From the NCBI RefSeq assembly GCF_900289045.1, contig NZ_LT985188.1:1798001-1862000 (forward strand): a DNA stretch of 64,000 nucleotides. Reading direction: 5' to 3'. The stretch's first letter is position 1. Each line of letters starts with the position of its first letter. Both the position numbers and the translations under genes were made by a program. Below, one piece after another: positions 17,029-27,556 of this stretch. The notes under the pieces were generated by a model. That model made no database searches, had not been told where the DNA came from, and saw only the letters and a program-made list of their open reading frames with translations. This stretch comes from Micropruina glycogenica (GTDB lineage Bacteria; Actinomycetota; Actinomycetes; Propionibacteriales; Propionibacteriaceae).

Positions 17029-17390
17029 GGCGCCACCCCCTGCACATGGGTGACCTGCGGCCGTCCGTCGCGCGGCAGCAGCACGCCGATCGCGTCCAAG
17101 CGGTAGCGGGGCACCCAACCCGGCTGCTCGGCCAGCCAGGTGAGGGCCAGGTCGCGCAGCTTGTTGAGCTTGCGCCACGTGATGGCCTCGAGCGGGTCGC
17201 CGAAGCCCAGGCCGCTGCGGCACTTCACCTCGCAGAACACCAGCACCGGGTCGGGCCCGGGCGTGCGGGCCACGATGTCGAGTTCGCCCAGCGAACACCG
17301 CCAATTGCGGGCGACGATCGTCCAGCCCTGTTTCACCAGGTACTGGACGGCCGCCACCTCACCCGCCCGCCACACCGCCGATCGCTCCAC
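17025..17390 (-). CDS. yraN: YraN family (UPF0102) endonuclease-like protein
   Basis: The 121-residue protein has the UPF0102 core: GEVAAVQYLVKQGWTIVARNWRC, GELDIVARTP, LVFCEVKCRS and ITWRKLNKL. The ELD and EVK residues correspond to a restriction-endonuclease-like (PD-(D/E)XK) active site. Function is unproven. It heads the coupled yraN-comM-dprA unit. Confidence 0.92.
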   Translation of the reverse strand: MERSAVWRAGEVAAVQYLVKQGWTIVARNWRCSLGELDIVARTPGPDPVLVFCEVKCRSGLGFGDPLEAITWRKLNKLRDLALTWLAEQPGWVPRYRLDAIGVLLPRDGRPQVTHVQGVAP

Positions 17391-17457
17391 GCCATCAGCT
17401 TGTGCCCGCGGCGGTGAAAGTGTTCAAAATCGATCGGCGGGAGTTCAAACCCGCTAG

Positions 17458-18156
17458 TCAGGCGGGCACGGCCAAGGCCACCCGGGCCAGCTCGGCGGCG
17501 TGCGCCTCGGCACTGTCGATCATCGGCAGCGCGCTCTGGCCGGGAGCCAGCAGCAGACCGATCTCGGTGCAGGCCAGCACCACCGCCTGCGCTCCACAGC
17601 CGGCCAGCCGATCGATCACCCGTTGATAGGCGGCCCGGGACTCGTCGCGAATCACGCCCTGGGTGAGCTCGTCGAAGATCACCCGGTCGATCAGGTCGCA
17701 GTCGTCGACGCCGGGCACCACAACCTCGATGCCGTGCCGCGCGAGCCGGTCGGCGTAGAACCGTTCCTGCATCGTCCACTTCGTGCCCAGGATGCCCAAT
17801 CTGGTGCAGCCCTGCCGGGTGGCCTCGGCGGCCACCGCGTCGGCGATGTGCAGCAGCGGCACGGTCAGTGCCGCCTCGACCGCGGGCGCCACCTTGTGCA
17901 TGAGGTTGGTGCAGATCGCCACCACGTCGGCGCCGCCGTTCTGGCAGGCGACCGCGGCGTCCGCGAGCAGCCGGACCGCAGTCTGCCAGTCGCCAGTCAC
18001 CTGGCAGGCCCGCACCTCGGCGAAGTCGAGCGACTGCAGCACGATGCGCGCCGAGGCATGCCCGCCCAACTCGTTGGCCACCGACTCGTTGAGCAGCCGG
18101 TAGTAGGTCATCGTCGAGTGCCAACTCATGCCGCCGATCAGGCCAATCGTTCTCAT
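17458..18156 (-). CDS. aspartate/glutamate racemase family protein
   Basis: The 232-residue enzyme starts MRTIGLIGGMSWHSTMTYYR, typical of the YgeA/aspartate racemase family. The two catalytic cysteines are visible in AICTNLMHK (first half) and VLACTEIGLL (second half), implying cofactor-independent epimerisation of an amino acid. ATG 18156 is the family start; the much longer open frame upstream runs into the LysR gene. A LysR regulator is divergent with 76 bp between starts, so the racemase is a likely target. The exact substrate is unknown. Confidence 0.9.
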   Translation of the reverse strand: MRTIGLIGGMSWHSTMTYYRLLNESVANELGGHASARIVLQSLDFAEVRACQVTGDWQTAVRLLADAAVACQNGGADVVAICTNLMHKVAPAVEAALTVPLLHIADAVAAEATRQGCTRLGILGTKWTMQERFYADRLARHGIEVVVPGVDDCDLIDRVIFDELTQGVIRDESRAAYQRVIDRLAGCGAQAVVLACTEIGLLLAPGQSALPMIDSAEAHAAELARVALAVPA

Positions 18157-18232
18157 GCCTCCACTGTGCGCCCGTGGCTTCCTCATAGCTAGACAGCACT
18201 TTGTAAGATGATCCATAAGCAATACTTTGAAC

Positions 18233-19132
18233 ATGGATCCTCGCCGGCTGCTCCTGTTCCGATCGGTCGCGCGTTCGGGGTCGCTGAGCGCCGCCGCCCG
18301 CGAACTCGCCACCACCCAGCCCGCAGTGAGCCAGCAATTGCGGCTGCTCGAGCGCGAGGCCGGGCTGCCGCTGGTGTTGCGCGGCCCTCGCGGGGTGGCG
18401 CTGACCGAGGCCGGCGAGCGGCTGCTCACCCAGGCCGACGCGATCGCCGCCCACCTGCACCTGGCCGATGAGGAGTTGGCCGACCTGGCCCAGCTGCGAG
18501 CCGGACGGGTGCGGCTGGTCGCCTTTCCCTCGGCTGCGGCGACCTTGGTGCCCGACGCCCTGGACGCCCTCACCCGCGATCACCCCGGCGTCAGCGTCGA
18601 GATGGTCGAGGCCGAGCCGCCAGAGGCCGCCGCCGCCGTCCGGCAGGGCGAGGCCGACGTGGCGGTGCTCTTCGGCTACCCCGACCACGCCGGCCCCGGC
18701 CTGCAGGCACCCGACGACGCCGCCGATCTGGCCTGGGTGCCGCTGGGCGACGAACCGGTGTCGCTGGTGGTCGATGACGGTGCGAGCACGACCCTGGACG
18801 ACCTGCGCAGCCAGACCTGGATCGCCGGCTGCCCGCGCTGCCGGGGCCATCTCGTCGACAGCTGCCGGCGGGCCGGGTTCGAGCCGAGAATCCGGTTCGA
18901 GAGCGACGACTACGTGGTGGTGCAGAATCTGGTGGCCCGAGGCCTCGGCGTCACCGCCCTGCCCCGGCTCGCGCTGCAGGCGTTTCGGCACCCGGGGGTC
19001 GCGGTGCGCGCCTCCGCCCTGTTCGGACGCCGCACTGTCGGCGCGGTCCATCGCGCGGGCGCCGAGCAGGTGCCGTCGATCAGGGCGCTGTTGGAGCGCC
19101 TGCAGCGGGCGGCCGCCCATCTGCCTGATTAG
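18233..19132 (+). CDS. LysR-family transcriptional regulator
   Basis: The 299-residue protein has an N-terminal winged helix-turn-helix (MDPRRLLLFRSVARSGSLSAAARE, then TTQPAVSQQLRLLEREAG) and a periplasmic-binding-like effector domain (VRLVAFPSAAATLVPDAL, EADVAVLFGYP). ATG 18233 is preferred; a TTG two codons earlier also fits. The 76-bp AT-richer divergent region shared with the racemase gene (with CTTTGTAAGATGATCCATAA) is the probable binding site. The co-inducer is unknown. Confidence 0.92.
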   Translation: MDPRRLLLFRSVARSGSLSAAARELATTQPAVSQQLRLLEREAGLPLVLRGPRGVALTEAGERLLTQADAIAAHLHLADEELADLAQLRAGRVRLVAFPSAAATLVPDALDALTRDHPGVSVEMVEAEPPEAAAAVRQGEADVAVLFGYPDHAGPGLQAPDDAADLAWVPLGDEPVSLVVDDGASTTLDDLRSQTWIAGCPRCRGHLVDSCRRAGFEPRIRFESDDYVVVQNLVARGLGVTALPRLALQAFRHPGVAVRASALFGRRTVGAVHRAGAEQVPSIRALLERLQRAAAHLPD

Positions 19133-19171
19133 CGGACGGGTTCTGTCGGTGGCCGTTGCCATGATGGCGTC

Positions 19172-19915
19172 ATGACGGCCGACACGAACGATCCGACCAT
19201 CCTGCTGATCCCGGGCCACTGGCTGGGCGCCTGGGCGTGGCACGCCGTGCAGCAGCACCTCACCGCCCTGGGTCGCCGCCCCGTGCCGCTCACCCTGCCC
19301 GGCCTCGACCCCGCCGACCCCGACCGGGCGTCGCGCACCCTCGACGATCAGGTGGCGGCCATCGAGGCGGCGATCGCCGCGGCCACGTCGCGCGACGGTG
19401 AACGTGTGGTGGTGGTCGCGCACAGCGGGGCCAACGCTCCGGTCAGCCTGCTGCTCGACCGGCATGCCGAGCGGGTGCGGCGGGTGATCTGGGTCGACAG
19501 CGGGCCGGTCAGCCCCGGCAGCGCCTTCGCCCCCGACGCGCCCGCGAGCCTCGACGAGCTGCCCCTGCCGCCCTTCGACGAGCTGGGCCGGCAGGCGAGT
19601 CTCGACGGTCTCAGCCACGAGGCGCTCGAGCGCTTCCGGGCCCGCGCCGTGCCCGAGCCCGGGCCGGTGCTGCGCCAACCCGTGGAACTCACCGACGACG
19701 CCCGCCTGCGGGCGCCCACCACGCTGGTGTGCTGCTCGATCGCGAGCGCCCAGGTGATCGAGTTGGCCAACGCCGGCCACCCGATGTTCGCGCAGGTCGC
19801 CGAGCTCAGCAACGTGCAGTTCGTCGACCTGCCGACCGGTCATTGGCCGATGTGGAGCCGCCCCACCGACCTGGCCCAGGTGATCGCCGATGCCTCAGCG
19901 CTGCCCGACGACTGA
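19172..19915 (+). CDS. alpha/beta hydrolase
   Basis: The 247-residue protein opens with ILLIPGHWLGAWAWHAVQQHL (oxyanion region). The nucleophile elbow is VVVAHSGANAPVS, with Ser as nucleophile in the sequence A-H-S-G-A rather than the canonical G-x-S-x-G, and the C-terminal histidine is in TGHWPMW. It is probably an esterase or related hydrolase. It follows the LysR gene by 39 bp on the same strand and could be co-transcribed. The substrate is not deducible. Confidence 0.85.
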   Translation: MTADTNDPTILLIPGHWLGAWAWHAVQQHLTALGRRPVPLTLPGLDPADPDRASRTLDDQVAAIEAAIAAATSRDGERVVVVAHSGANAPVSLLLDRHAERVRRVIWVDSGPVSPGSAFAPDAPASLDELPLPPFDELGRQASLDGLSHEALERFRARAVPEPGPVLRQPVELTDDARLRAPTTLVCCSIASAQVIELANAGHPMFAQVAELSNVQFVDLPTGHWPMWSRPTDLAQVIADASALPDD

Positions 19916-19934
19916 GCCGGCGGGCCGCCGCGCG

Positions 19935-20246
19935 TCACAGGTTCTCGGGCACCTTCAGGTCACTGTGCGCGATCTCTTCGATCGACACGTCGCGAAACGT
20001 CAACACCTTCGCCGACTTCACGAACCGCGCCGGGCGGTACATGTCCCACACCCAGGCGTCACCCATCGACACCTCGTAGTACACGTCGCCGCCCTCGGTG
20101 CGCACCTTCAGGTCGACCGCGTTGCACAGGTAGAAGCGGCGCTCGGTTTCGACGGCGTAGGTGAAGATGCCGACCACGTCCTTGTACTCCCGATACAGCT
20201 GAAGTTCCAGGTCGCTTTCGTACTGTTCAAGGTCCTCGGCGCTCAT
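19935..20246 (-). CDS. DUF2469 domain-containing protein
   Basis: The 103-residue protein begins MSAEDLEQYESDLELQLYRE and contains ERRFYLCNAVDLKV, the hallmark of DUF2469, an actinobacteria-restricted family of unknown function encoded next to rnhB. Its start overlaps the rnhB stop by 4 bp, so the pair is coupled. Confidence 0.93.
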   Translation of the reverse strand: MSAEDLEQYESDLELQLYREYKDVVGIFTYAVETERRFYLCNAVDLKVRTEGGDVYYEVSMGDAWVWDMYRPARFVKSAKVLTFRDVSIEEIAHSDLKVPENL

Positions 20247-20929
20247 AGCGGTGCCACTCTACCCGCACCGGCCCGGCCCCCGCCGACGCCGGCCGAATCG
20301 GCTGCCCGGCGCACGTTCTCGAACACCCACCGGTGAATCTCGCAGGGCCCGTTGGCGTCGAGATGGGTCTGGTGCAGCGGCGTGCAGTAGCCCTTGTGCA
20401 CGTCGAAGCGGTACTGCGGCCACTGGTCGTGCGCGCGGCACATGATGCGGTCGCGGGTCACCTTCGCGATCACGGACGCCGCCGCCACGCAGCCGGCCAC
20501 CGCGTCGCCCTTCCACACCGCCAGGGACGGTGCCCCCAGCCCGTCCACGCCGAAACCGTCGGTGAGCACGAAGTCGGGCCGCAGATCGAGCCGACACACC
20601 GCGCGGCGCAGGGCCTGAATGTTGGCCACGTGCATGCCCAGCCGGTCGCATTCGCCCGGCTCGACCAGCACCACCGACCAGGCCACGGCCTTGGCGAGAA
20701 TCTCGTCGTAGCACCGCTCGCGCTGCAGTGGCGTGAGCAGTTTGGAGTCTTTCAGCCCGCGCACCTGGCTGCCCGGCGTCCTGCCGAGAATCACCGCCGC
20801 GGCCACCAACGGCCCCGCGCAAGCGCCCCGTCCGGCCTCGTCGGCGCCGGCGATCAGTTCGAAGCCCGCCCGGCGCAGGGCCCGTTCGTAGCCGTACAGC
20901 CCGGCGTCACGGCGCAGCACGAACGCCAT
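20243..20929 (-). CDS. rnhB: ribonuclease HII
   Basis: The 228-residue enzyme removes ribonucleotides and RNA from RNA-DNA hybrids. The catalytic DEAGRG motif lies at residues 30-35 (Asp30, Glu31). TDGFGVDGL and the ASVIAKVTRDRIM segment carry the further acidic residues. It sits directly after lepB (7-bp gap) and is coupled to DUF2469. Confidence 0.95.
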   Translation of the reverse strand: MAFVLRRDAGLYGYERALRRAGFELIAGADEAGRGACAGPLVAAAVILGRTPGSQVRGLKDSKLLTPLQRERCYDEILAKAVAWSVVLVEPGECDRLGMHVANIQALRRAVCRLDLRPDFVLTDGFGVDGLGAPSLAVWKGDAVAGCVAAASVIAKVTRDRIMCRAHDQWPQYRFDVHKGYCTPLHQTHLDANGPCEIHRWVFENVRRAADSAGVGGGRAGAGRVAPL

Positions 20930-20936
20930 CGCCGGC

Positions 20937-21722
20937 TCAGCAGGTGGGTGGGTCGCCGACGATCACCGGCGTGTCGGGCGCCGGCGCGGTCGCTGCGGGC
21001 ACCTGGTCGAAGGTGGCCGGCCTGCTCAGCGTGCGCCAGCGGTCGAACGGATACACCACGGCGACGGCCGAGCCCACCACGTCGGCGGTGGGCACGAAGG
21101 CGGCGATGCCGCCGGTGCCCTCGGTGAGGTGGCAGCGCGAGTCCTGCGAGTTGTTGCGGTGATCTCCCATCACCCAGATGCGGTCTTTGGGCACCACCAC
21201 GTCGAACGGAAACTCCGATGGAGCGACGGTCTGGCCGTTCTCGGAATACAGGTAGGTGCCCTCGTCGAGCGGCTGCCCGTTGACGGTGATGCGGCCCTGC
21301 GCGTCGCAGCATTTGACGTGGTCGCCGGGCAGGCCGATCACGCGCTTGATCAGGTGGTTCGAACTCTCGTCGGGGGCCAGGCCGATGAAGATCAGGGCCT
21401 TGCGCACCGGATCGGTCTCTTCGGCGGGAGCCGACAGCCAGCCCTGGGTGTCGCGAAACACCACGATGTCGCCGCGCGACCAGCCGGCCACCTTCTGCAC
21501 CATGACCCGGTCGCGAATCAGCAGGGTGTTTTCCATCGAGCCCGACGGTATGACGAACATCTGCGCCACGAACAGCCGCAGCAGGGTTGAGGCGATCAAC
21601 GCCCCGACCACCACGATGGCGATCTCTTTGGCCCACATGCCGGCCACCCGGCCCGCCGACGGCTTACCGGGTTTGCCGGTGGGTGCCGAGGGGGTCGTGG
21701 GACTGGTGGGTGAGTCGCTCAC
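20937..21722 (-). CDS. lepB: signal peptidase I
   Basis: The 261-residue membrane protease cleaves signal peptides at the outer face of the membrane. A proline- and threonine-rich cytoplasmic tail precedes one transmembrane segment (IAIVVVGALIASTLL). The catalytic Ser is in VIPSGSMENTL and the Lys in HLIKRVIGLPGDHV; GDHRNNSQDSR is the box E motif. GTG 21722 is chosen because AGGAGA lies 6-7 bases upstream. The longer open frame overlaps rplS. Confidence 0.93.
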   Translation of the reverse strand: MSDSPTSPTTPSAPTGKPGKPSAGRVAGMWAKEIAIVVVGALIASTLLRLFVAQMFVIPSGSMENTLLIRDRVMVQKVAGWSRGDIVVFRDTQGWLSAPAEETDPVRKALIFIGLAPDESSNHLIKRVIGLPGDHVKCCDAQGRITVNGQPLDEGTYLYSENGQTVAPSEFPFDVVVPKDRIWVMGDHRNNSQDSRCHLTEGTGGIAAFVPTADVVGSAVAVVYPFDRWRTLSRPATFDQVPAATAPAPDTPVIVGDPPTC

Positions 21723-21759
21723 CGTGGTCTCCTGCGTGCAGGGGTGGCCGGCCGCAGGA

Positions 21760-22110
21760 TCAGCGGTCTCGCTTTTCCTTGATCTTGGCGGCCTTGCCGC
21801 GCAGGCCACGCAGGTAGTACAGCTTGGCGCGCCGGACGTCACCGTGCCGCTCGACCTCGATCTTGTCGATGATCGGGGAGTGCAGGGGGAACGTGCGCTC
21901 GACGCCGGTGCCGAAGCTCACCTTGCGCACGGTGAAGGTTTCGCCGATGCCGCTGCCGTTGCGGGCGATCACCGCGCCGGCGAAGACCTGCACGCGGGAG
22001 CGGTTGCCCTCGACGACCTTCACGTGCACACGCACGGAGTCGCCGGGACGAAAGTCGGGAATGTCGGAGCGGAGGGAGGCCTCGGTGACCTCGGCAACGA
22101 TCTTGTTCAT
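21760..22110 (-). CDS. rplS: 50S ribosomal protein L19
   Basis: The 116-residue protein has the bL19 sequence: [40 protein letters not shown] and the C-terminal [21 protein letters not shown] 22110 has a GAGGAAA ribosome site. It is usually next to trmD, but here the sdh operon and a deacetylase gene separate them. Upstream sequence shows mutually exclusive pairings that may form a leader switch. Confidence 0.96.
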   Translation of the reverse strand: MNKIVAEVTEASLRSDIPDFRPGDSVRVHVKVVEGNRSRVQVFAGAVIARNGSGIGETFTVRKVSFGTGVERTFPLHSPIIDKIEVERHGDVRRAKLYYLRGLRGKAAKIKEKRDR

Positions 22111-22125
22111 GCTGGTTTCCTCGCC

Positions 22126-22204
22126 GGTGCCACAGGACACCTCGTGGTTCATCATCGGATTGGTGAGTGAACGCCTTCCCCCTGTGGCAGGGGCGTCCGG
22201 CACC
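22126..22204 (-). promoter_or_regulatory. possible structured leader of rplS
   Basis: Upstream of rplS, GGTGCC (22126-22131) can pair with GGCACC (22199-22204), enclosing a hairpin built from ACGCC...GGCGT with a CCCTG-TGG-CAGGG core (22171-22196). The segment CCTGTGGC (22181-22188) can alternatively pair with GCCACAGG (22129-22136), which is close to the start codon. Exclusive pairings of this kind fit autoregulation by a ribosomal protein, but this is inference and no known leader family is claimed. Confidence 0.35.
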
Positions 22205-22410
22205 GAGGATCAAGTCTGCCACACGCCGCCCGTGGCGCCGAATCGGTGGACGGCCCGGGCGCCAGGGTAGAGATCTTGGCGTGCGCCGAACTGACGAGAA
22301 GTTCGCGGCCCTGCCAGGAGCGGAGCACAGTCGGACGACCGGAGCCGCGCGGGTGGCGAACCGCGGGCTCCTGCCGTCCCCCGTCTCGAGCGGCTCTCGC
22401 CGTGCGAGCT
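22205..22410. other. intergenic region between rplS and sdhB
   Basis: About 200 bp between sdhB (ending) and the rplS leader on the minus strand. It contains an imperfect stem GGAGCCGCG...CGCGGGCTCC (about 22340-22371) that may end the sdh transcript, without a T-tract. The rplS promoter should also lie here, but I see no convincing -35/-10 pair. Confidence 0.4.
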
Positions 22411-23168
22411 CTACTTGCCGTCGGACTTGAACAGCGACGTCATCAGGTCGCGGTTGAGCTGGCCGATGGTGTCGAGCGGAATGCCCTTGGGGCACACCGC
22501 CGCGCACTCACCGATGTTGGTGCAGCCGCCGAAGCCCTCGGCGTCGTGCTGCGCCACCATGCCCTTGACCCGCGACCAGCGTTCGGGCTGGCCCTGGGGC
22601 AGCATCGCGAGATGGGTGATCTTGGCCGAGGTGAACAGCATCGCCGAGCCGTTGGGGCAGGCCGCCACGCAGGCGCCGCAGCCGATGCAGGTGGCCGCGT
22701 CGAAGGCCCGGTCGGCCTTCACCTTGGGCACCGGGGCCGCGTTGGCGTCGGGCGCCGAGCCGGTGTTCACCGAGATGTAGCCGCCGGCCTGAATGATGCG
22801 GTCGAAGGCGGTGCGGTCGACCACCAGGTCTTTGATCACCGGAAAGCCGCCGGCCCGCCACGGCTCCACGTCGATGGTGGCGCCGTCGGCGAACGAACGC
22901 ATGTGCAACTGGCAGGTGGTGGTCGGCACGGGGGACGCGCTGCGTCCGTGCGCCGAGCCGTTGATCACCACACCGCACATGCCGCAGATGCCCTCACGGC
23001 AGTCGTGGTCGAACGCCACCGGCTCGATGCCCTCGATGGTGAGCTTCTCGTTGAGCAGGTCGAGCATCTCGAGAAAGGACATGTCGGGGCTGACGTCGGC
23101 CAACTGGTAGGTCTGCATACCGCCCTTGGCGGCCCCGTTGGCCTGACGCCACACGCGCAGGGTGATGT

Positions 23169-23172
<4 letters not shown>
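22411..23172 (-). CDS. sdhB: succinate dehydrogenase/fumarate reductase iron-sulfur subunit
   Basis: The 253-residue subunit carries electrons from the flavin to the membrane quinone site. The 2Fe-2S ligands are in [19 protein letters not shown], the 4Fe-4S ligands in [12 protein letters not shown] and the 3Fe-4S ligands in [18 protein letters not shown] 23172 overlaps the sdhA stop (GTGA). It is the last gene of sdhCAB. Confidence 0.95.
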
Positions 23173-25189
<2,017 letters not shown>

Positions 25190-25190
<1 letters not shown>

Positions 25191-25891
25191 CACTTCACCC
25201 ATCCGAACGCCACCGCCAGCGGCGCAATCATGAACCCGACATACAACAGCACCGCGATGAAATAGGCCAGCCCGTTCCAGATCTTGCGGGACGTGGCCGA
25301 GGTGTTGGCACCCAGCGTCGCGAAAGCGCTCCAGAAGCCGTGCCGCACGTGCAGGCACACCGTCACCATCCACAGCGCGTAGGCCAGCACCAGCCACCAC
25401 TGCTGAAACGACACCACGAACATCTCGTAGGGGCCCGCGCCGCTGTTCCAGCCGGTCTTGATCACCTGAGCGGTGAACTGCAGCAGGTGAAAGATCAGGA
25501 ACGTGCCGAGAATCACGCCGCCCCAGCGCATGGTGCGCGCTGCGTAGGTCTCTTGGATCGTCTTGCGCACCACGTACTTGCTGCCCCGGGCCGCCTTGGC
25601 CTTGCGGGCCAGGCGCCAGGCCGAGCCTGCGTGCAGCAGAATCGCGGCCAGCATGAAAGCGCGGAAGATCCAGATGAACCAGCCCGACGGGATCAGCGGG
25701 TAGAGGATGTCGCCCTTGAGCCAGTGGGCGTAATGATCGAAGGCTTCCTCGCCGAGGAAGACCTTGAGGTTGCCGTACATGTGCATGAGCAGGAAGCCGA
25801 CCAGGATCAGGCCGGTCACCGCCATCAGAGCCTTCATCGCCACAGTTGAGCGAGCGGCCCGGGCACGCGGAGAAATTGTTGTCGTCGCCAC
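25190..25891 (-). CDS. sdhC: succinate dehydrogenase cytochrome b subunit
   Basis: The 233-residue membrane anchor has five hydrophobic helices, starting with [20 protein letters not shown] and ending with [20 protein letters not shown]. Histidines in these helices ([30 protein letters not shown]) fit di-haem ligation as in the Bacillus-type enzyme. It is the first gene of sdhCAB. The 168-bp upstream gap should hold the operon promoter, but no clear elements were found. Confidence 0.93.
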
Positions 25892-26059
25892 GAGCCTCAG
25901 ACTATGCCCGCTGCCCCGACCCGACCGCCCAAACGGGCAGGAACTTCAGTTTGAGAACAAAGGTTTCACGTAATGATCGGCATGGCCGCCTGAGCACGGA
26001 TTTTGGCTACGAGATTGGTATCGAAATACCGGCACGGAAAGCCGTCTACACTTCCCCGC

Positions 26060-26893
26060 TCAGGGATGCAATCCGCGTGTGTAGGTCTTGCCCGGCGTGG
26101 TGGGCCCCAGAATGTCGTCCAGGCTCACCAGGGTGTAGCCCTTGGCCCGAATCTTCTTGATCAAGGTCGGTACGGCCTTGATCGTCCACGGATGAATGTC
26201 GTGCGCCAGCACGATCGCGCCCGGCGCCAGTTGCGGCATGGTGGCGGCCACCACCTTGGCTGCGGTGTTGTACTGCCAGTCCAGCGCGCCGGCGCTCCAG
26301 TTGACGACGGCCTGCCCGAGCTTCTTCGCCACGGCGTCGGTGGCCTTGGTGTGCGACCCGTACGGCGGCCGCATGAAGCGCACCTTGACCCCGGTGACCT
26401 TCTCGATCAGCAGGGTGTTGTCGGTGATCTCTTTGGTGGCCTTGGTGGTGCCGATCAGCCGCAGGTTCGGGTGGCTCATGGTGTGGTTGCCCAGCGTCAT
26501 GCCGGGCGTCTCGGCGATGCGCCTGGCCATCGCCTTGTCGACGTTGATCATGTTGCCGACCAGAAAGAACGTGGCGGGCACCTTCTGTTTCACCAACGTG
26601 TCGAGCAGGGTGCCGGTCTTGGGCCCGGGGCCGTCGTCGAAGGTCAGCGCGACGCATTTCACCGTGCGACAGTCGACGGGTGCGGGCTCGGTCGTGGTGG
26701 CGCTGGGTGTTGCCGAGGGCGATGCGGCGGTCGAGGTTGGGCTCGCGGACGGCTGGGTAGCGGCGGACGTCACCGCGGACTCGGACGGCGTCGGCGCGGT
26801 TTGCGTGGGCGGCGTGGATGCGCAACCCGCGACCACCGCGAGCACACCGATCAGGCAGACGGTACGGGGAAGGGGCCTGCGGGCGGGAGTCAC
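26060..26893 (-). CDS. polysaccharide deacetylase (NodB/CE4) lipoprotein
   Basis: From GTG 26893 the protein starts VTPARRPLPRTVCLIGVLAV with a VAGC lipobox, so it is probably a lipoprotein. A Ser/Thr/Pro linker (about residues 28-75) leads to a CE4 domain: ALTFDDGPGPKTG (metal and base Asp), GNHTMSHPN (two His ligands), RFMRPPYGSH and VLAHDIHPW. It would deacetylate cell-wall or extracellular glycans. The start is uncertain: GTG 26932 keeps the frame open, and the GGAGG before 26893 is unusually close. Confidence 0.88.
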   Translation of the reverse strand: MTPARRPLPRTVCLIGVLAVVAGCASTPPTQTAPTPSESAVTSAATQPSASPTSTAASPSATPSATTTEPAPVDCRTVKCVALTFDDGPGPKTGTLLDTLVKQKVPATFFLVGNMINVDKAMARRIAETPGMTLGNHTMSHPNLRLIGTTKATKEITDNTLLIEKVTGVKVRFMRPPYGSHTKATDAVAKKLGQAVVNWSAGALDWQYNTAAKVVAATMPQLAPGAIVLAHDIHPWTIKAVPTLIKKIRAKGYTLVSLDDILGPTTPGKTYTRGLHP

Positions 26894-26968
26894 CCCTCCA
26901 GTGAACCCGCTTGCGCAACGGACTGGGCCCACGGCACACAGAGTGGACGCCGAGAGGTCGACCGTCCG

Positions 26969-27041
26969 CGAGATTACGTCCGATTCGGGGTGCCTTGACG
27001 CTCAGCGAGGCGCGGCGGCCCCACGATCGGACGTAATCTCG
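26969..27041. repeat. inverted repeat with 16-bp arms
   Basis: CGAGATTACGTCCGAT at 26969-26984 and its exact complement at 27026-27041 surround 41 bp. It lies just upstream of the deacetylase gene in a repeat-rich gap. No T-tract is present, and the sequence does not recur elsewhere in the window. Confidence 0.6.
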
Positions 27042-27117
27042 CGTGTCCGTCGGGTCCAGATCCGCTGATCGAGCTTGTCGAGATCTGTGGGCGCCTTCGT
27101 CGCACCGCGACGACGGC

Positions 27118-27306
27118 TCATGCGTCATCCCGGCGCAGGCCGGGATCTCCACAACCATCCGACGCTCCCCTGACCAGCTCGCCGCCCAGCCGCACGTCGG
27201 CGGCGAACTCGCTGGCGTCCACCAGCTCGAGACCAGAGAAGCGCACGGTGAGCAGAGAGGGGGTGCCTCCCGAACGCTCCTCGTGAAACTGACCGCGTTC
27301 ACGCGA
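27118..27306 (-). pseudogene. orphan coding remnant, unknown protein
   Basis: On the minus strand a frame without a start codon reads FHEERSGGTPSLLTVRFSGL and then ELVDASEFAADVRLGGELV, with strongly GC3-biased codons, before entering a palindromic repeat and stopping at 27118. Both sides of this piece are palindromic repeats (27127-27146 and 27313-27332). It looks like a fragment of a former gene broken up by repeats. I do not recognise the family. Confidence 0.45.
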
Positions 27307-27380
27307 CAGGAGATCCCGGCGTGCGCCGGGATGACGGCTGTTGTCCCGTTGGGCTCGTCAAGAGCGAGCGCAAGGTTGAA

Positions 27381-27496
27381 GCGGAGTGGGGGTGCACCCC
27401 GTCAGGGCGTGGTCGGGCGTCGGGTCAACTCAGCGGCGGAGCCTGCGCAGCCGGTGAGGCTGACCCGGGGCGGGACGGGGTGCACCCCCACTCCGC
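27381..27496. mobile_element. MITE-like element, copy A (116 bp)
   Basis: The first 23 bases (27381-27403, starting GCGGAGTGGGGGTGCACCCC) are the exact complement of the last 23 (27474-27496). The interior is shared almost identically with 37841-37960. It carries no convincing gene. Exact terminal inverted repeats plus a second copy suggest a non-autonomous mobile element, though no target duplication is evident. Confidence 0.6.
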
Positions 27497-27556
27497 GGCA
27501 GCGAACGCAACCACAGCCATGAGAGATCCCGGCGTTCGCCGGGATGACGGTGAGAA

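Larger units (their letters stand above)
27062..27556. repeat. repeat-rich intergenic cluster
   Basis: This gap contains one GGTCGAGC-type motif (about 27067-27087) and three copies of a short palindrome of the form ATCCCGGCGnnCGCCGGGAT (27127-27146, 27313-27332, 27526-27545). The same palindrome family appears at 37695-37715, 43034-43053 and, with TTCCGGCG arms, 54278-54295. The cluster also contains a 116-bp MITE-like element and an orphan coding remnant, described separately. Confidence 0.7.

Noticed and set aside
17333-19843. Minus-strand open frame of about 836 codons across racemase, LysR and hydrolase
   Set aside because: It is antisense to the LysR and hydrolase genes and in another frame from the racemase. 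Its sequence is low-complexity GC-driven.
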